From Streptomyces venezuelae (GTDB lineage: Bacteria; Actinomycetota; Actinomycetes; Streptomycetales; Streptomycetaceae), in the NCBI RefSeq assembly GCF_008642375.1, contig NZ_CP029194.1, forward strand, positions 6,007,001-6,071,000: a stretch of 64,000 bases of DNA. The letters run 5' to 3'. Positions 50,416-58,092 of the stretch are shown piece after piece. The position numbers and the translations under genes are program-made. Every line of letters starts with the position of its first letter. The stretch's first letter is position 1. The notes beneath the pieces are model-generated. The model did not search any database, was not told the origin of the DNA, and was given only the letters and a program-made list of their open reading frames with translations.

Positions 50416-51633
50416 TCACCCGAGCCCCAGGGCGAAGACCCCGAATCCGGCCGCAAGGAGTCCAGCCAGGACGCGGCGCGCCGGGCCGGTCTTCGTCCAG
50501 GGGGACTCGAAGCCCCGTGCGAACCGCCCGATGAGGACGAGCAGCCCCGCGAAGACCGGCATCCACGCCAGCCGGGCCAGGATCCAGCCGACCGAGTCCG
50601 GTGCGCCGACCAGGCCGGGGATCTCCCCGAGGTACGAGCCGGGGACCGCCGCCGTGAGCATCGCCGTCTGGTGCCAGCACAGGATCGTCATCGCGGACAG
50701 GTTGACCACCACGACCGGCGCCCACAGCGCGGGCCGCTTCAGGAGCCCGCCGAGCCGGTCGCGGAGCAGGATCGCCGCACCGCTCTGCGCGGCGGCGAGG
50801 GCGAGGACGAGCAGCGACGGCGGGTGCGAGTTGGTGCGGGCCTCGCCGGGGATTCCGACCATGGACGCCGGGTACCCGAAGGCGAGCAGGAGGGTCGCGA
50901 AGAGCGCGGCACCGCCGAGCAGCAGCGCCCAGGCGTGCTTGCGCGTCACCCGGCCCTCGCCCCACGAGACACCGAGCTGATAGGCGAAGAGCCAGCCGGG
51001 CAGGATGTTCAGCAGGCTCAGCCAGGACGGCACGGCGTCGGCGTACGGCCCGTAGCGGAGGAAGTCGACGACGGCGACCGAGCCGAGCAGCGGCGCGGCG
51101 GCCCAGACACCGAGGCGGCGGGCGACCCGGACGCAGTACGGGGTGAGCGCGGTGACCACCGTGTAGACCCCGACGAACCACAGCGGCTGGACGACGAGTG
51201 TGGACGCCGTCCGCAGGCTGTCCACCGGCACTCCGAGCCCGAAGTGGAGCAGCGGGAGCAGCGCCGCCCACACGGCGGTGACCCCGAGGACCGGGCGGCC
51301 GAGCCGGGCCAGCCGGCCCTTCAGCCACTCGCCGGTCGAGCCCTTGCGGCGCCGGTAGGAGAGGACGGAGGCGTAGCCGCCGACGAGGAAGAAGATCCCC
51401 AGCATCTGCAGGACCCAGCTGACCGGGGCGAGACCGGCGAAGGTGCCGAGCGGGCTGGCGTTGTGGAGGGCGCCGTCGGCGGAGAGGGTGAAGCCGCCGA
51501 GCAGCCAGTGCCCGGTCGGCACGGCGAGCAGGGCGAGGGCGCGGAGCCCGTCGATCGCCCGGTCGCGGTGGGCCGGGGTGGAGGACTCGATCCTCGCGGC
51601 CGTCTTCCGGGCCGTCGTGGCGAGGGCGCTCAT
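50416..51633 (-). CDS. Acyltransferase-3 family membrane protein
   Basis: A 405-residue protein with about ten membrane helices, of the acyltransferase-3 type. Seen: RDRAIDGLRALALLAVPTGHW (conserved R and late His) and FFLVGGYASVLSYRRR. It moves acyl (often acetyl) groups to sugars or lipids at the membrane. The start ATG 51633 overlaps the stop of the upstream alpha/beta-hydrolase (ATGA), so an acyl transferase and a probable acyl hydrolase are co-produced. Substrate unknown. Confidence 0.9.
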   Translation of the reverse strand: MSALATTARKTAARIESSTPAHRDRAIDGLRALALLAVPTGHWLLGGFTLSADGALHNASPLGTFAGLAPVSWVLQMLGIFFLVGGYASVLSYRRRKGSTGEWLKGRLARLGRPVLGVTAVWAALLPLLHFGLGVPVDSLRTASTLVVQPLWFVGVYTVVTALTPYCVRVARRLGVWAAAPLLGSVAVVDFLRYGPYADAVPSWLSLLNILPGWLFAYQLGVSWGEGRVTRKHAWALLLGGAALFATLLLAFGYPASMVGIPGEARTNSHPPSLLVLALAAAQSGAAILLRDRLGGLLKRPALWAPVVVVNLSAMTILCWHQTAMLTAAVPGSYLGEIPGLVGAPDSVGWILARLAWMPVFAGLLVLIGRFARGFESPWTKTGPARRVLAGLLAAGFGVFALGLG

Positions 51634-52619
51634 CGGACGTCTCCCTCGGCGATCGAGGCGAAGGCGCGCAGGGAGCTGGTGCCGGGCGCGAAGTAGCCGC
51701 CGTGGCCCGCGGCGTCCTCGGCCGGGATCCGGCGGGCCCCGAAGGCCGGGTCGGTGGGATCGGCGCCGTGCCCGAGCCCGGCGAGCTCGACGTTCGGGAT
51801 CCGGTCGATCCAGTCGGTGGGATCCTTCGCCGCCCAGACGCGGGCGGAGGTGCCGAGTTCGGCGACGTTCGCGGCGCGCATCCCGGGGGAGCCGAAGACC
51901 ACGAGGTCCTTCGCCTTCAGGTCGCGGGCGGCGAGGCCGCAGACGACGGAGCCGTAGCTGTGGCAGAACACGGACGGCTCGGCGGCCCCGGCGGGCCGGA
52001 CGGCCGCGAGACCGTCCACGAAGCGGGTGAGGCGGTCCGCCCCGGCCTCGGCGAGCCGGCCGGTGGCGGCGTCCAGGCCGACGCCGACAGGGGTCGTGTA
52101 ACCGGCCCAGGCGACGACCGCCGTACGGCCGCCGGTCGCCCGGTGCAGCTCCCGTGCCATGTCCGCGAGCGGCGTGACGTGGCCGAGGTCGGTGTCGGAG
52201 CCGGGCACGATCACGGCGACCCGCTCGGCCCGCGCCAGGTCCCCGTGCACGAGGGCGATCTGACCCCGGCCGCGCGGATCGTGGGCCAGGACCCGCGCCC
52301 CGGCGAACCGGCCGTGCGTGGCACGCTCGTTGGCCTCGTACCGCAGTGCCAGGGGGGCGCCGTCGAGGTTCCCGACGACCGTGGGGTGCGTGCGGGCCAG
52401 TTCCCTCTGTCGTACGGGGGCGAGTCCCGCGAAGAACCGTGCGGTCGCGGCCGGGTCCATCCGCTCGGGGTCCGGCAGCCCCGCATCCCGCCAGGCCCCC
52501 GTTCCGACCGGTGCTCCGGTGACGGCCTCCTGGGCGTCCCCGGACGCCCAGCCGGCCGTCCCGGCGATCACCGTGGCCACCACGGCCACGGTCGTCAGGG
52601 TCCTCGCGAAGCGGCGCAT
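51630..52619 (-). CDS. Secreted alpha/beta-hydrolase (DUF1023 type), copy 1
   Basis: A 329-residue exported hydrolase. Signal sequence about 1-32 (MRRFARTLTT start). The core has PTVVGNLDGAPLALRYEAN, the nucleophile elbow FCHSYGSVVCGLAARDL, GSPGMRAANV, and the late GLGHGADPTDPAFGAR and GHGGYFAPGTSSL with probable catalytic His. It is related to the protein at 56021-57235. The start ATG 52619 begins the signal sequence. The 191-bp upstream gap contains an ATACCGGGGTA element shared with the two-component system next door. It is coupled to the acyltransferase gene. Confidence 0.9.
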   Translation of the reverse strand: MRRFARTLTTVAVVATVIAGTAGWASGDAQEAVTGAPVGTGAWRDAGLPDPERMDPAATARFFAGLAPVRQRELARTHPTVVGNLDGAPLALRYEANERATHGRFAGARVLAHDPRGRGQIALVHGDLARAERVAVIVPGSDTDLGHVTPLADMARELHRATGGRTAVVAWAGYTTPVGVGLDAATGRLAEAGADRLTRFVDGLAAVRPAGAAEPSVFCHSYGSVVCGLAARDLKAKDLVVFGSPGMRAANVAELGTSARVWAAKDPTDWIDRIPNVELAGLGHGADPTDPAFGARRIPAEDAAGHGGYFAPGTSSLRAFASIAEGDVR

Positions 52620-52810
52620 GGGGTCGCCCTCCCTCTCCGGTTTCTCGCTCTTTCGTCGGCGAGAGGAAGGTAGGAAGACGACGGGTGACGGCACGTCACA
52701 CCGGGGAGCCAATCACGGGTTGATACCGGGGTAGGGGGTGGAGGAGCAGCCAACCCCAAGGCAGGGGTGGGGTTTTCCCCCGGGGGGTGCCCGGGGGGTG
52801 TCCGAAGGAC
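52620..52810. promoter_or_regulatory. Upstream region of hydrolase copy 1, with ATACCGGGGTA element
   Basis: ATACCGGGGTA at 52723-52733 lies 104 bp before the hydrolase start. The same 10-mer (ATACCGGGGT) occurs twice upstream of the adjacent kinase gene. Short GGGG/CCCC hairpins at about 52753-52800 may end the response-regulator transcript. No gene is visible. Confidence 0.5.
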
Positions 52811-53491
52811 TCAGTTCGCGCCGGGGGTGACCAGGCCCGACTCGTACGCGAAGACGACGGCCTGGGCCCGGTCGCGCAGGTCCAGCTTGGCGAGGACCCG
52901 CCCGATGTGGGTCTTCACCGTCTGCTCCGCGAGGACCAGCCGGTCGGCGATCTCCTGGTTGGACAGGCCCCGCGCGATCAGCTCCAGGACCTCCGTCTCG
53001 CGCGGGGTGAGGCCGTTGAGACGCAGCGCGGTGGTGTCCCGGCGCGGGGCGGGCCGGGAGGCGGCGAAGTCGGCGATGAGACGGCGGGTCACGGACGGGG
53101 CGAGCAGCGCCTCGCCCGCCGCCACGATCCGTACCGCCGCGATGAGGTCGGCGGGCGGCGCGTCCTTCAGGAGGAAGCCGGACGCGCCCGCGCGCAGCGC
53201 CTCGTACACGTAGTCGTCGACGTCGAAGGTGGTCAGCATCAGCACCTTCGGCCGGTGCGTGACACCGGCCGGCGGGTGGAGGATCTCCCGGGCCGCCGCG
53301 AGCCCGTCGAGCTCCGGCATCCGAACGTCCATCAGGACGACGTCGGGGTGCGTCGAACGGGCCACGTCCACGCCCTGCCGCCCGTCCGGCGCCTCGCCGA
53401 CCACGTCGATGTCGGGCTGGGCGGCGAGCAGCGCGGCGAAACCGGCCCGCACCATGGCCTGGTCGTCGACGATGATCACGCGGATGGTCAC
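52811..53491 (-). CDS. NarL/LuxR-family response regulator
   Basis: A 226-residue regulator. Receiver: acidic pair in IIVDDQAMVRAG, phospho-Asp in VVLMDVRMPELDG, Thr in LMLTTFDVDDYV and Lys in GFLLKDAPP. LuxR HTH: LTPRETEVLELIARGLSNQE and VLAEQTVKTHIGRVLAKL. The start is GTG 53491. Only 43 bp separate it from the kinase stop, so the two form one operon (kinase first). Likely binding sites are the ATACCGGGGT elements on both sides of the operon. Confidence 0.94.
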   Translation of the reverse strand: MTIRVIIVDDQAMVRAGFAALLAAQPDIDVVGEAPDGRQGVDVARSTHPDVVLMDVRMPELDGLAAAREILHPPAGVTHRPKVLMLTTFDVDDYVYEALRAGASGFLLKDAPPADLIAAVRIVAAGEALLAPSVTRRLIADFAASRPAPRRDTTALRLNGLTPRETEVLELIARGLSNQEIADRLVLAEQTVKTHIGRVLAKLDLRDRAQAVVFAYESGLVTPGAN

Positions 53492-53534
53492 TCGGGGTCC
53501 TCGGGGGTCGGGGGCGGGCCGGGGGGCCGGGCCG

Positions 53535-54881
53535 TCAGGGCGCCGGTTCCGGTTCCGCGGCGGGCGCCGGGTCCGCCGTCAGCGGGAGCCGTGCGGCCAC
53601 CCGGAAGCCGCCGTCCGGCAGCGGCCCGGTGTCCAGCGAGCCGCCCGTCAACCGTACGCGCTCCCGCATCCCGACGAGACCGTGCCCGGTGCCGGCCGCA
53701 CCGCGCTCCACCCCGGAACCCGCCGCCTCGCCGGGCCCGTTGACGACGAGGACCGTCAGCCACCCGTCGTCCGAGGCCCGCACCGACACACGCGTCGCGG
53801 CGCCCGGCGCGTGTCGCACGACGTTGGCGAGGGCCTCCTGCACGATCCGGTACGCGGACAGGTCCACCGCCTGCGGCACGTCCTTCAGACCGGCGGCGAG
53901 CGACAGCTCGGCCGGCACCCCGGCCCGCACGGTCGCCTCGACCAGCTGCTGGACCCGGTCGAGCCCCGGCTGCGGGGCCCGCTCGCCCTCACTGCCGTCG
54001 CTGCGCAGCACCGAGAGCAGCCGCCGCATCTCGGCCAGCGACTCGCGCGCGCTCGTCGCGATGGAGGTGAACTCCTCCCGGGCCGCGTCCGGGAGGTCAG
54101 GGATGCGGTACGGCGCCGAGTCCGCCTGCACGGTGATCACGGACATGTGGTGGGCGACGACGTCGTGCAGCTCGCGCGCGATCCTCGCCCGCTCCTCCAG
54201 GAGCGTCCGGCGGGAGCGCTCGGCCTCGTTGATGATCTCCTGCTCGACGAGCCGCCGCTGTGCGTCGCCCCGGGCACGTACGGCCGAGGTGAGCAGCAGC
54301 AGGACGCCGCTCAGCACGAGCAGCAGCGTGTGGACGCTGGTGGTCCCGTCGGGCCGGAAGGCCTCCAGCGCGTACCCGGCGGCGCCGGTCGCCAGCCAGA
54401 CACCGAAGAGGGCCCGGCGCGACTCGCGCAGCCCGAGCGCGACCATCAGCGCGCAGTAGCCGACGACGACCGGCGGGGTCCAGGGCCACAGGTCGGCGTG
54501 GGCGCCGTCCGAGCCGAGGAGGGCGAGCGCCCCGAGCACGTCGGCGGGGAAGATCACCCACCAGGCCTGGAGGGGGCGGGAGACGGCGAGCAGCAGCGGC
54601 ACGGTCTGGGCGGTGGCGACGGCCCCGGCGAGGCCGCCGTTGACGCCGTAGTCGTTGACGAGGACGGTGATGGTGCTGGGCAGGAGCGAGGAGACGAAGG
54701 CGACGGCGACGACGTACGGCAGCAGGCGCACCCACCGCGAGGAGGCCTCGGAGAGCAGTGGTGCGCCGGGGGTGGTCGGGGTGGTGAGCGCGGCCCCGAG
54801 GCCCTGGAACAACTCGCGTGACCGTGCGCTGAACCGGCTGAGGCGGGCGGTGGGCGGCTCGTGCCGCTGTTCGGTAGCCAT
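53535..54881 (-). CDS. NarL-type membrane histidine kinase (HisKA_3, DesK-like)
   Basis: A 448-residue sensor kinase with about five to six membrane helices (about 40-205) and little outside the membrane, so it may sense membrane state or a lipophilic ligand. HisKA_3: ARIARELHDVVAHHMSVI with the phospho-His. N box RIVQEALANVVRHA and G box GTGHGLVGMRERV. The start ATG 54881 (MATEQRH). The tail is Pro/Ala/Glu-rich. It is paired with the downstream regulator. Confidence 0.93.
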   Translation of the reverse strand: MATEQRHEPPTARLSRFSARSRELFQGLGAALTTPTTPGAPLLSEASSRWVRLLPYVVAVAFVSSLLPSTITVLVNDYGVNGGLAGAVATAQTVPLLLAVSRPLQAWWVIFPADVLGALALLGSDGAHADLWPWTPPVVVGYCALMVALGLRESRRALFGVWLATGAAGYALEAFRPDGTTSVHTLLLVLSGVLLLLTSAVRARGDAQRRLVEQEIINEAERSRRTLLEERARIARELHDVVAHHMSVITVQADSAPYRIPDLPDAAREEFTSIATSARESLAEMRRLLSVLRSDGSEGERAPQPGLDRVQQLVEATVRAGVPAELSLAAGLKDVPQAVDLSAYRIVQEALANVVRHAPGAATRVSVRASDDGWLTVLVVNGPGEAAGSGVERGAAGTGHGLVGMRERVRLTGGSLDTGPLPDGGFRVAARLPLTADPAPAAEPEPAP

Positions 54882-54921
54882 GACCCGCCCAGGGTAGGCA
54901 GCGGCCGTGGGCACGGGCGTC

Positions 54922-54956
54922 ATACCGGGGTGGGGGCCGCGACCCGATACCGGGGT
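54922..54956. promoter_or_regulatory. Two ATACCGGGGT elements upstream of the kinase gene
   Basis: ATACCGGGGT at 54922-54931 and 54947-54956, 25 bp apart; the second extends to ATACCGGGGTAT, an ATACC/GGTAT inverted repeat. They lie 41-75 bp before the kinase start. A third copy lies upstream of the neighbouring hydrolase. Likely binding sites for the operon's own LuxR-type regulator. Confidence 0.6.
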
Positions 54957-55010
54957 ATGACACGCGGGTCCGGTGCCCCTCCCGGCTCGGGTTCAGGTTC
55001 AGGTTCAGGC

Positions 55011-55946
55011 TCAGAGCTCCGCGAGGAGTTCCGCCTTCTTCGCCGAGAACTCCTCGTCCGTCACGAGCCCGGCCCGGTGCAGGTCGCCCAGGTGCCGGAT
55101 CCTTTCCGCTACCGCCCCGGGGTCGCGGCGCGCGGTGGCCGGGACGCCGGCCGTGACGGGCACGCGGTCCTTGCCGCGGATGGCCGCGAGGACCGCCGCG
55201 GCGAAGGGGAGGGACTCGTGCACGGGCCCGTAGCCGAGGCCGAAGACGACCGAGGCCGGGTCCCGGTCGGGCTGTGCGGGCCGGGCGCCGCCGTCCCTGG
55301 GCACCAGTCGCAGGTATCCGTCGAGGATCTCCGGCGAGCGCCACTCGACGCCGCTGAGCTCCCGTACCGAGAAGGTCTGGTCGCCGGCCTTCCACTTCTC
55401 CGAGGACGCGCCCGTCCAGGACCAGCGGAAGGCGACCTCCGACGTCCCGTCGAAGCTCGCCCGCCCGTCGTACGTCTTGAAGGACAGCGGCCCCGCGGGC
55501 GCGGCCACCAGGAAGCCGTCGGCGGGCCGCACGGCCACGGCGTCACCGGCGTCCTCGCCCTCAATCTGGGGGAAGCCCGCGTCCGCCTCCGCAGCGAAGC
55601 CCGCGTCCGCCGGGAGCAGCGCCCGCAGCTCGTCCCGGTAGTACTCGGCGAGCGTCTCCCGGTCCGCCGGAAGCACCAGACGGTACGGGTCGCAGGCCTC
55701 CTTGAGCTGGCCCGCGGCCGCCTCCATCAGCGGATCGGCGCCCGGCCGCGGCACGGCGTGCAGCACGACGGTGCCCCGCTTGCCGGGCGTGAGCGTCACG
55801 GACGCCAAAGCCTCGTGCGGTACTCGTCGTTCGCGTAGCGCGCCGAAGAGCCTCGGCGTGTTGCGGTTCCCCCGTTCGAAGCGGATGACGAGGGCATCGC
55901 TCTCGAACTCCCAGGTGGCATGAATTCCGGCCAGCACATCACCCAT
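55011..55946 (-). CDS. DUF4429 protein with C-terminal SHOCT domain
   Basis: A 311-residue cytoplasmic protein. Two DUF4429-like beta domains (about 1-120, TWEFESDALVIRFERG; and about 150-230, LSFKTYDGRASFDG). The C-terminal SHOCT motif IRHLGDLHRAGLVTDEEFSA is a short oligomerisation helix pair. Function unknown; SHOCT proteins often work in assemblies at membranes. The start ATG 55946 (MGDVLAGIHATW). Between it and the kinase promoter is a short TTCAGG repeat (54991-55009). It stands alone. Confidence 0.88.
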   Translation of the reverse strand: MGDVLAGIHATWEFESDALVIRFERGNRNTPRLFGALRERRVPHEALASVTLTPGKRGTVVLHAVPRPGADPLMEAAAGQLKEACDPYRLVLPADRETLAEYYRDELRALLPADAGFAAEADAGFPQIEGEDAGDAVAVRPADGFLVAAPAGPLSFKTYDGRASFDGTSEVAFRWSWTGASSEKWKAGDQTFSVRELSGVEWRSPEILDGYLRLVPRDGGARPAQPDRDPASVVFGLGYGPVHESLPFAAAVLAAIRGKDRVPVTAGVPATARRDPGAVAERIRHLGDLHRAGLVTDEEFSAKKAELLAEL

Positions 55947-56020
55947 ACGCCTCATCGTATGCGGCGTATGCCTGTGCGTCGCCCCTGTGAAAGGTCGGGA
56001 AATTCCGTGATCTACGCGCG

Positions 56021-57235
56021 TCAGGCCCCTTCCGCACCGGATATTCCGTGGTGGCAAGCGCTGTCGGCACGTGCGCAGATCAGGTCCTGGTACGAACCGA
56101 CCCCTATCGCGGCGAAGTTGCCGAGGCTCTCCGTCCCCGGCTCGAAATAGCCGCTGTGGCCGGCCGCTCCGCCCGCCGAGAGCAGCCGCGCGCCGAATTC
56201 CGGTTCCACCGGGTCCGCGCCGTGCCCGACCCCGCCCACCTCCATGTGCGGCACGTCCTCGATCCAGTCGTCCGGGTCCCGCATCGCCCACACCCGGGCC
56301 GGGGTGGCGAGCTCCGCGGCGCGCTCCACCCGCATGCCGGGGCTGCCGGCGACGGCGAGATCAGTCACCCGGGAGGGCAGCTCGGGTGCGGCGAGCCCGC
56401 AGACGACGGAGCCGTAGCTGTGGCAGAAGAGCGCCACCCGGGCGTCGCCGGGCAGCGCCGCGGTCAGCTCCGTGAGCCGTACGGCTCCGTTCGCGGCGAG
56501 CCGGCCGGTCATCGCGTCGACGCCGACCCCGGCGGGCGCGGTGTAGTCGGCCCAGGCGATGACGGCGACCCGGGCGCCGGGGGCGGCCCGCCGCTCGGCG
56601 GCGAACAGCGCCTGGGCCATGCCTGCGGGAGCCGCGTACCGGCCGTGGGTCTTCTGGAAGGTGAGGAGGGTCGTGTCGACGCCGGGCACGATCACCGAGA
56701 CCCGCCGGGCCCGCTCCAGATCGCCGAGGACCTCGGCCGCGCGTCCCTTGCCCGTCGGGTCGAAGGCCAGGACCTGGCGGCCGGGCCGCATCAGGGAGGC
56801 GAAGCGGTCGGCCCTGCGGCGTGCCTCGTGCCGGCCTTCGGCGGAGAGCCGGGTGCCGTCGAGCCGGCTCCGCTCGGCGTCGAGCGCCGCCGCGAGCGTG
56901 ATCCTGTTGGCGCGGTAGCGGAGGGCGACGGGGGCGCCGTTGAGATTGCCGACGACGAGGGGGTGCCGTTCGGCGAGCCGGGCGCCGCCGGCCGGTCCGA
57001 GCCGGGCGAAGAACGCGGCGACCGCGCGGGCCGGGGTGGCCGCCGGGTCGGGCAGCGGCTGGTGGCCGACGCGGTCGCGCGCCCACGCGGCGAGCGAGGC
57101 CGCGCGGGACGGTCCGGGCTCGGGCCGGTGCCGGATCGTGGTCCACCCGGTGGTCGCGAGCAGCACGAACACGACGGCGAGCGCGAGGAGCGTGCGCGTC
57201 ACGGCGAGGGTGGGCGAGGCGTCGGCGGAGGTCAC
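56021..57235 (-). CDS. Exported alpha/beta-hydrolase (DUF1023 type), copy 2
   Basis: A 404-residue homologue of the hydrolase at 51630. The N-terminal hydrophobic helix (about 12-32) is an anchor or signal. Shared blocks: VVGNLNGAPVALRYRAN, FCHSYGSVVCGLAAPEL, GSPGMRVERA, VGHGADPVEPEFGAR and GHSGYFEPGTESL. It is about 75 residues longer, with an extra stretch (about 115-160) and a Cys-containing tail (ICARADSACHHG). The start is GTG 57235. It lacks the acyltransferase partner and the ATACCGGGGT element of copy 1. Confidence 0.9.
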   Translation of the reverse strand: MTSADASPTLAVTRTLLALAVVFVLLATTGWTTIRHRPEPGPSRAASLAAWARDRVGHQPLPDPAATPARAVAAFFARLGPAGGARLAERHPLVVGNLNGAPVALRYRANRITLAAALDAERSRLDGTRLSAEGRHEARRRADRFASLMRPGRQVLAFDPTGKGRAAEVLGDLERARRVSVIVPGVDTTLLTFQKTHGRYAAPAGMAQALFAAERRAAPGARVAVIAWADYTAPAGVGVDAMTGRLAANGAVRLTELTAALPGDARVALFCHSYGSVVCGLAAPELPSRVTDLAVAGSPGMRVERAAELATPARVWAMRDPDDWIEDVPHMEVGGVGHGADPVEPEFGARLLSAGGAAGHSGYFEPGTESLGNFAAIGVGSYQDLICARADSACHHGISGAEGA

Positions 57236-57310
57236 GGGGCGCCACCCTACGGGGGCCGGAGCGGGTCGCCCAAAGGGTGTCGCAGGGTACTTCGGAGCGG
57301 TACGGAACGC

Positions 57311-57967
57311 CTACGGGGCGTCGTCGGCGGCCCCGGTCCGCCAGTGCGGGGCGAGCGCCGGGCCGAGGTGGTCGAGGTAACGCTCGGTGAGGGCGCGGAT
57401 GCCCTCCAGGCTCTGGTCCGTGCCCCGGACCCACATCTGGCCGGTCACCCGCATGACGCCGCTGAAGGCCGCCACCGCGATCCGCGGCCGCGGGTCCCCG
57501 TCCACGTCGAGGCCCTCCCGGTCGGCGATGATCCGGGCGATCGTCTCCTCCGTCTCCGCCGAGCGGCGCAGATGGAAGGCGAGCAGCGCGGGCGTCGACT
57601 CGATCATCTGGAAGTTCCGCAGGTACAGCTCGACGGGGACGACGTCGGCGATCGCCTCGCCCGCGTGGTCCCAGGAGCTGAGGACGGCGTGCCGCAGCGC
57701 GTCGAAGGGGCCTTCGGTGGCCGGCCGCTCGCCGAGGGCCCGCACGAACAGCTCCTCGACCATGTGCTGGACGGCGAAGGCGACCTCTTCCTTGGAGCCG
57801 AAGTAGCGGAAGAAGGTGCGCTGGGAGACCTCGACGGCCTCGACGATCTCGTCGACGGTCGTCCGCTCGTACCCCTGGGTGGTGAAGAGCTCCAGGGCCA
57901 CCCGGATCAGCGCGTCGCGCGTGCGCTGCTTCTTCCGCTCGCGGAGGCCAGGGGCGGGGACGGTCAA
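57311..57967 (-). CDS. TetR-family regulator, likely repressor of the DHA2 exporter
   Basis: A 218-residue regulator. HTH: RDALIRVALELFTTQGYERT, then VSQRTFFRYFGSKEEV. The ligand domain has the VPVELYLRNFQMIE stretch common in exporter-linked TetR proteins. The start TTG 57967 follows AAAAGAGA; no ATG or GTG suits better. It faces the exporter with 125 bp between starts and a palindrome in the exporter's promoter. Confidence 0.9.
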   Translation of the reverse strand: MTVPAPGLRERKKQRTRDALIRVALELFTTQGYERTTVDEIVEAVEVSQRTFFRYFGSKEEVAFAVQHMVEELFVRALGERPATEGPFDALRHAVLSSWDHAGEAIADVVPVELYLRNFQMIESTPALLAFHLRRSAETEETIARIIADREGLDVDGDPRPRIAVAAFSGVMRVTGQMWVRGTDQSLEGIRALTERYLDHLGPALAPHWRTGAADDAP

Positions 57968-58045
57968 TTCGAATCTCTTTTCAGGCGTTTCGTCCGAGTC
58001 GGGCGAAGTCAGGGTACCTGTGAGCTACGTGACAGTTACCGGCGT

Positions 58046-58075
58046 GTGAATCGCTTTGTCAATTGTCAGTGGCTG
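58046..58075 (+). promoter_or_regulatory. Exporter promoter with TetR operator in its spacer
   Basis: -35 TTGTCA (58046-58051) and -10 TAGCCT (58070-58075) are 18 bp apart. The palindrome TGTCAGTGGCTGACA (58054-58068, 6-bp arms) fills the spacer. A bound repressor would block polymerase directly. Confidence 0.7.
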
Positions 58076-58092
58076 ACACTAGCCTCGTTCGC

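Noticed and set aside
49255..51696. Plus-strand open frame of 813 codons over the reductase and acyltransferase genes
   Set aside because: Low-complexity composition and antisense to or out of frame with recognised enzymes.
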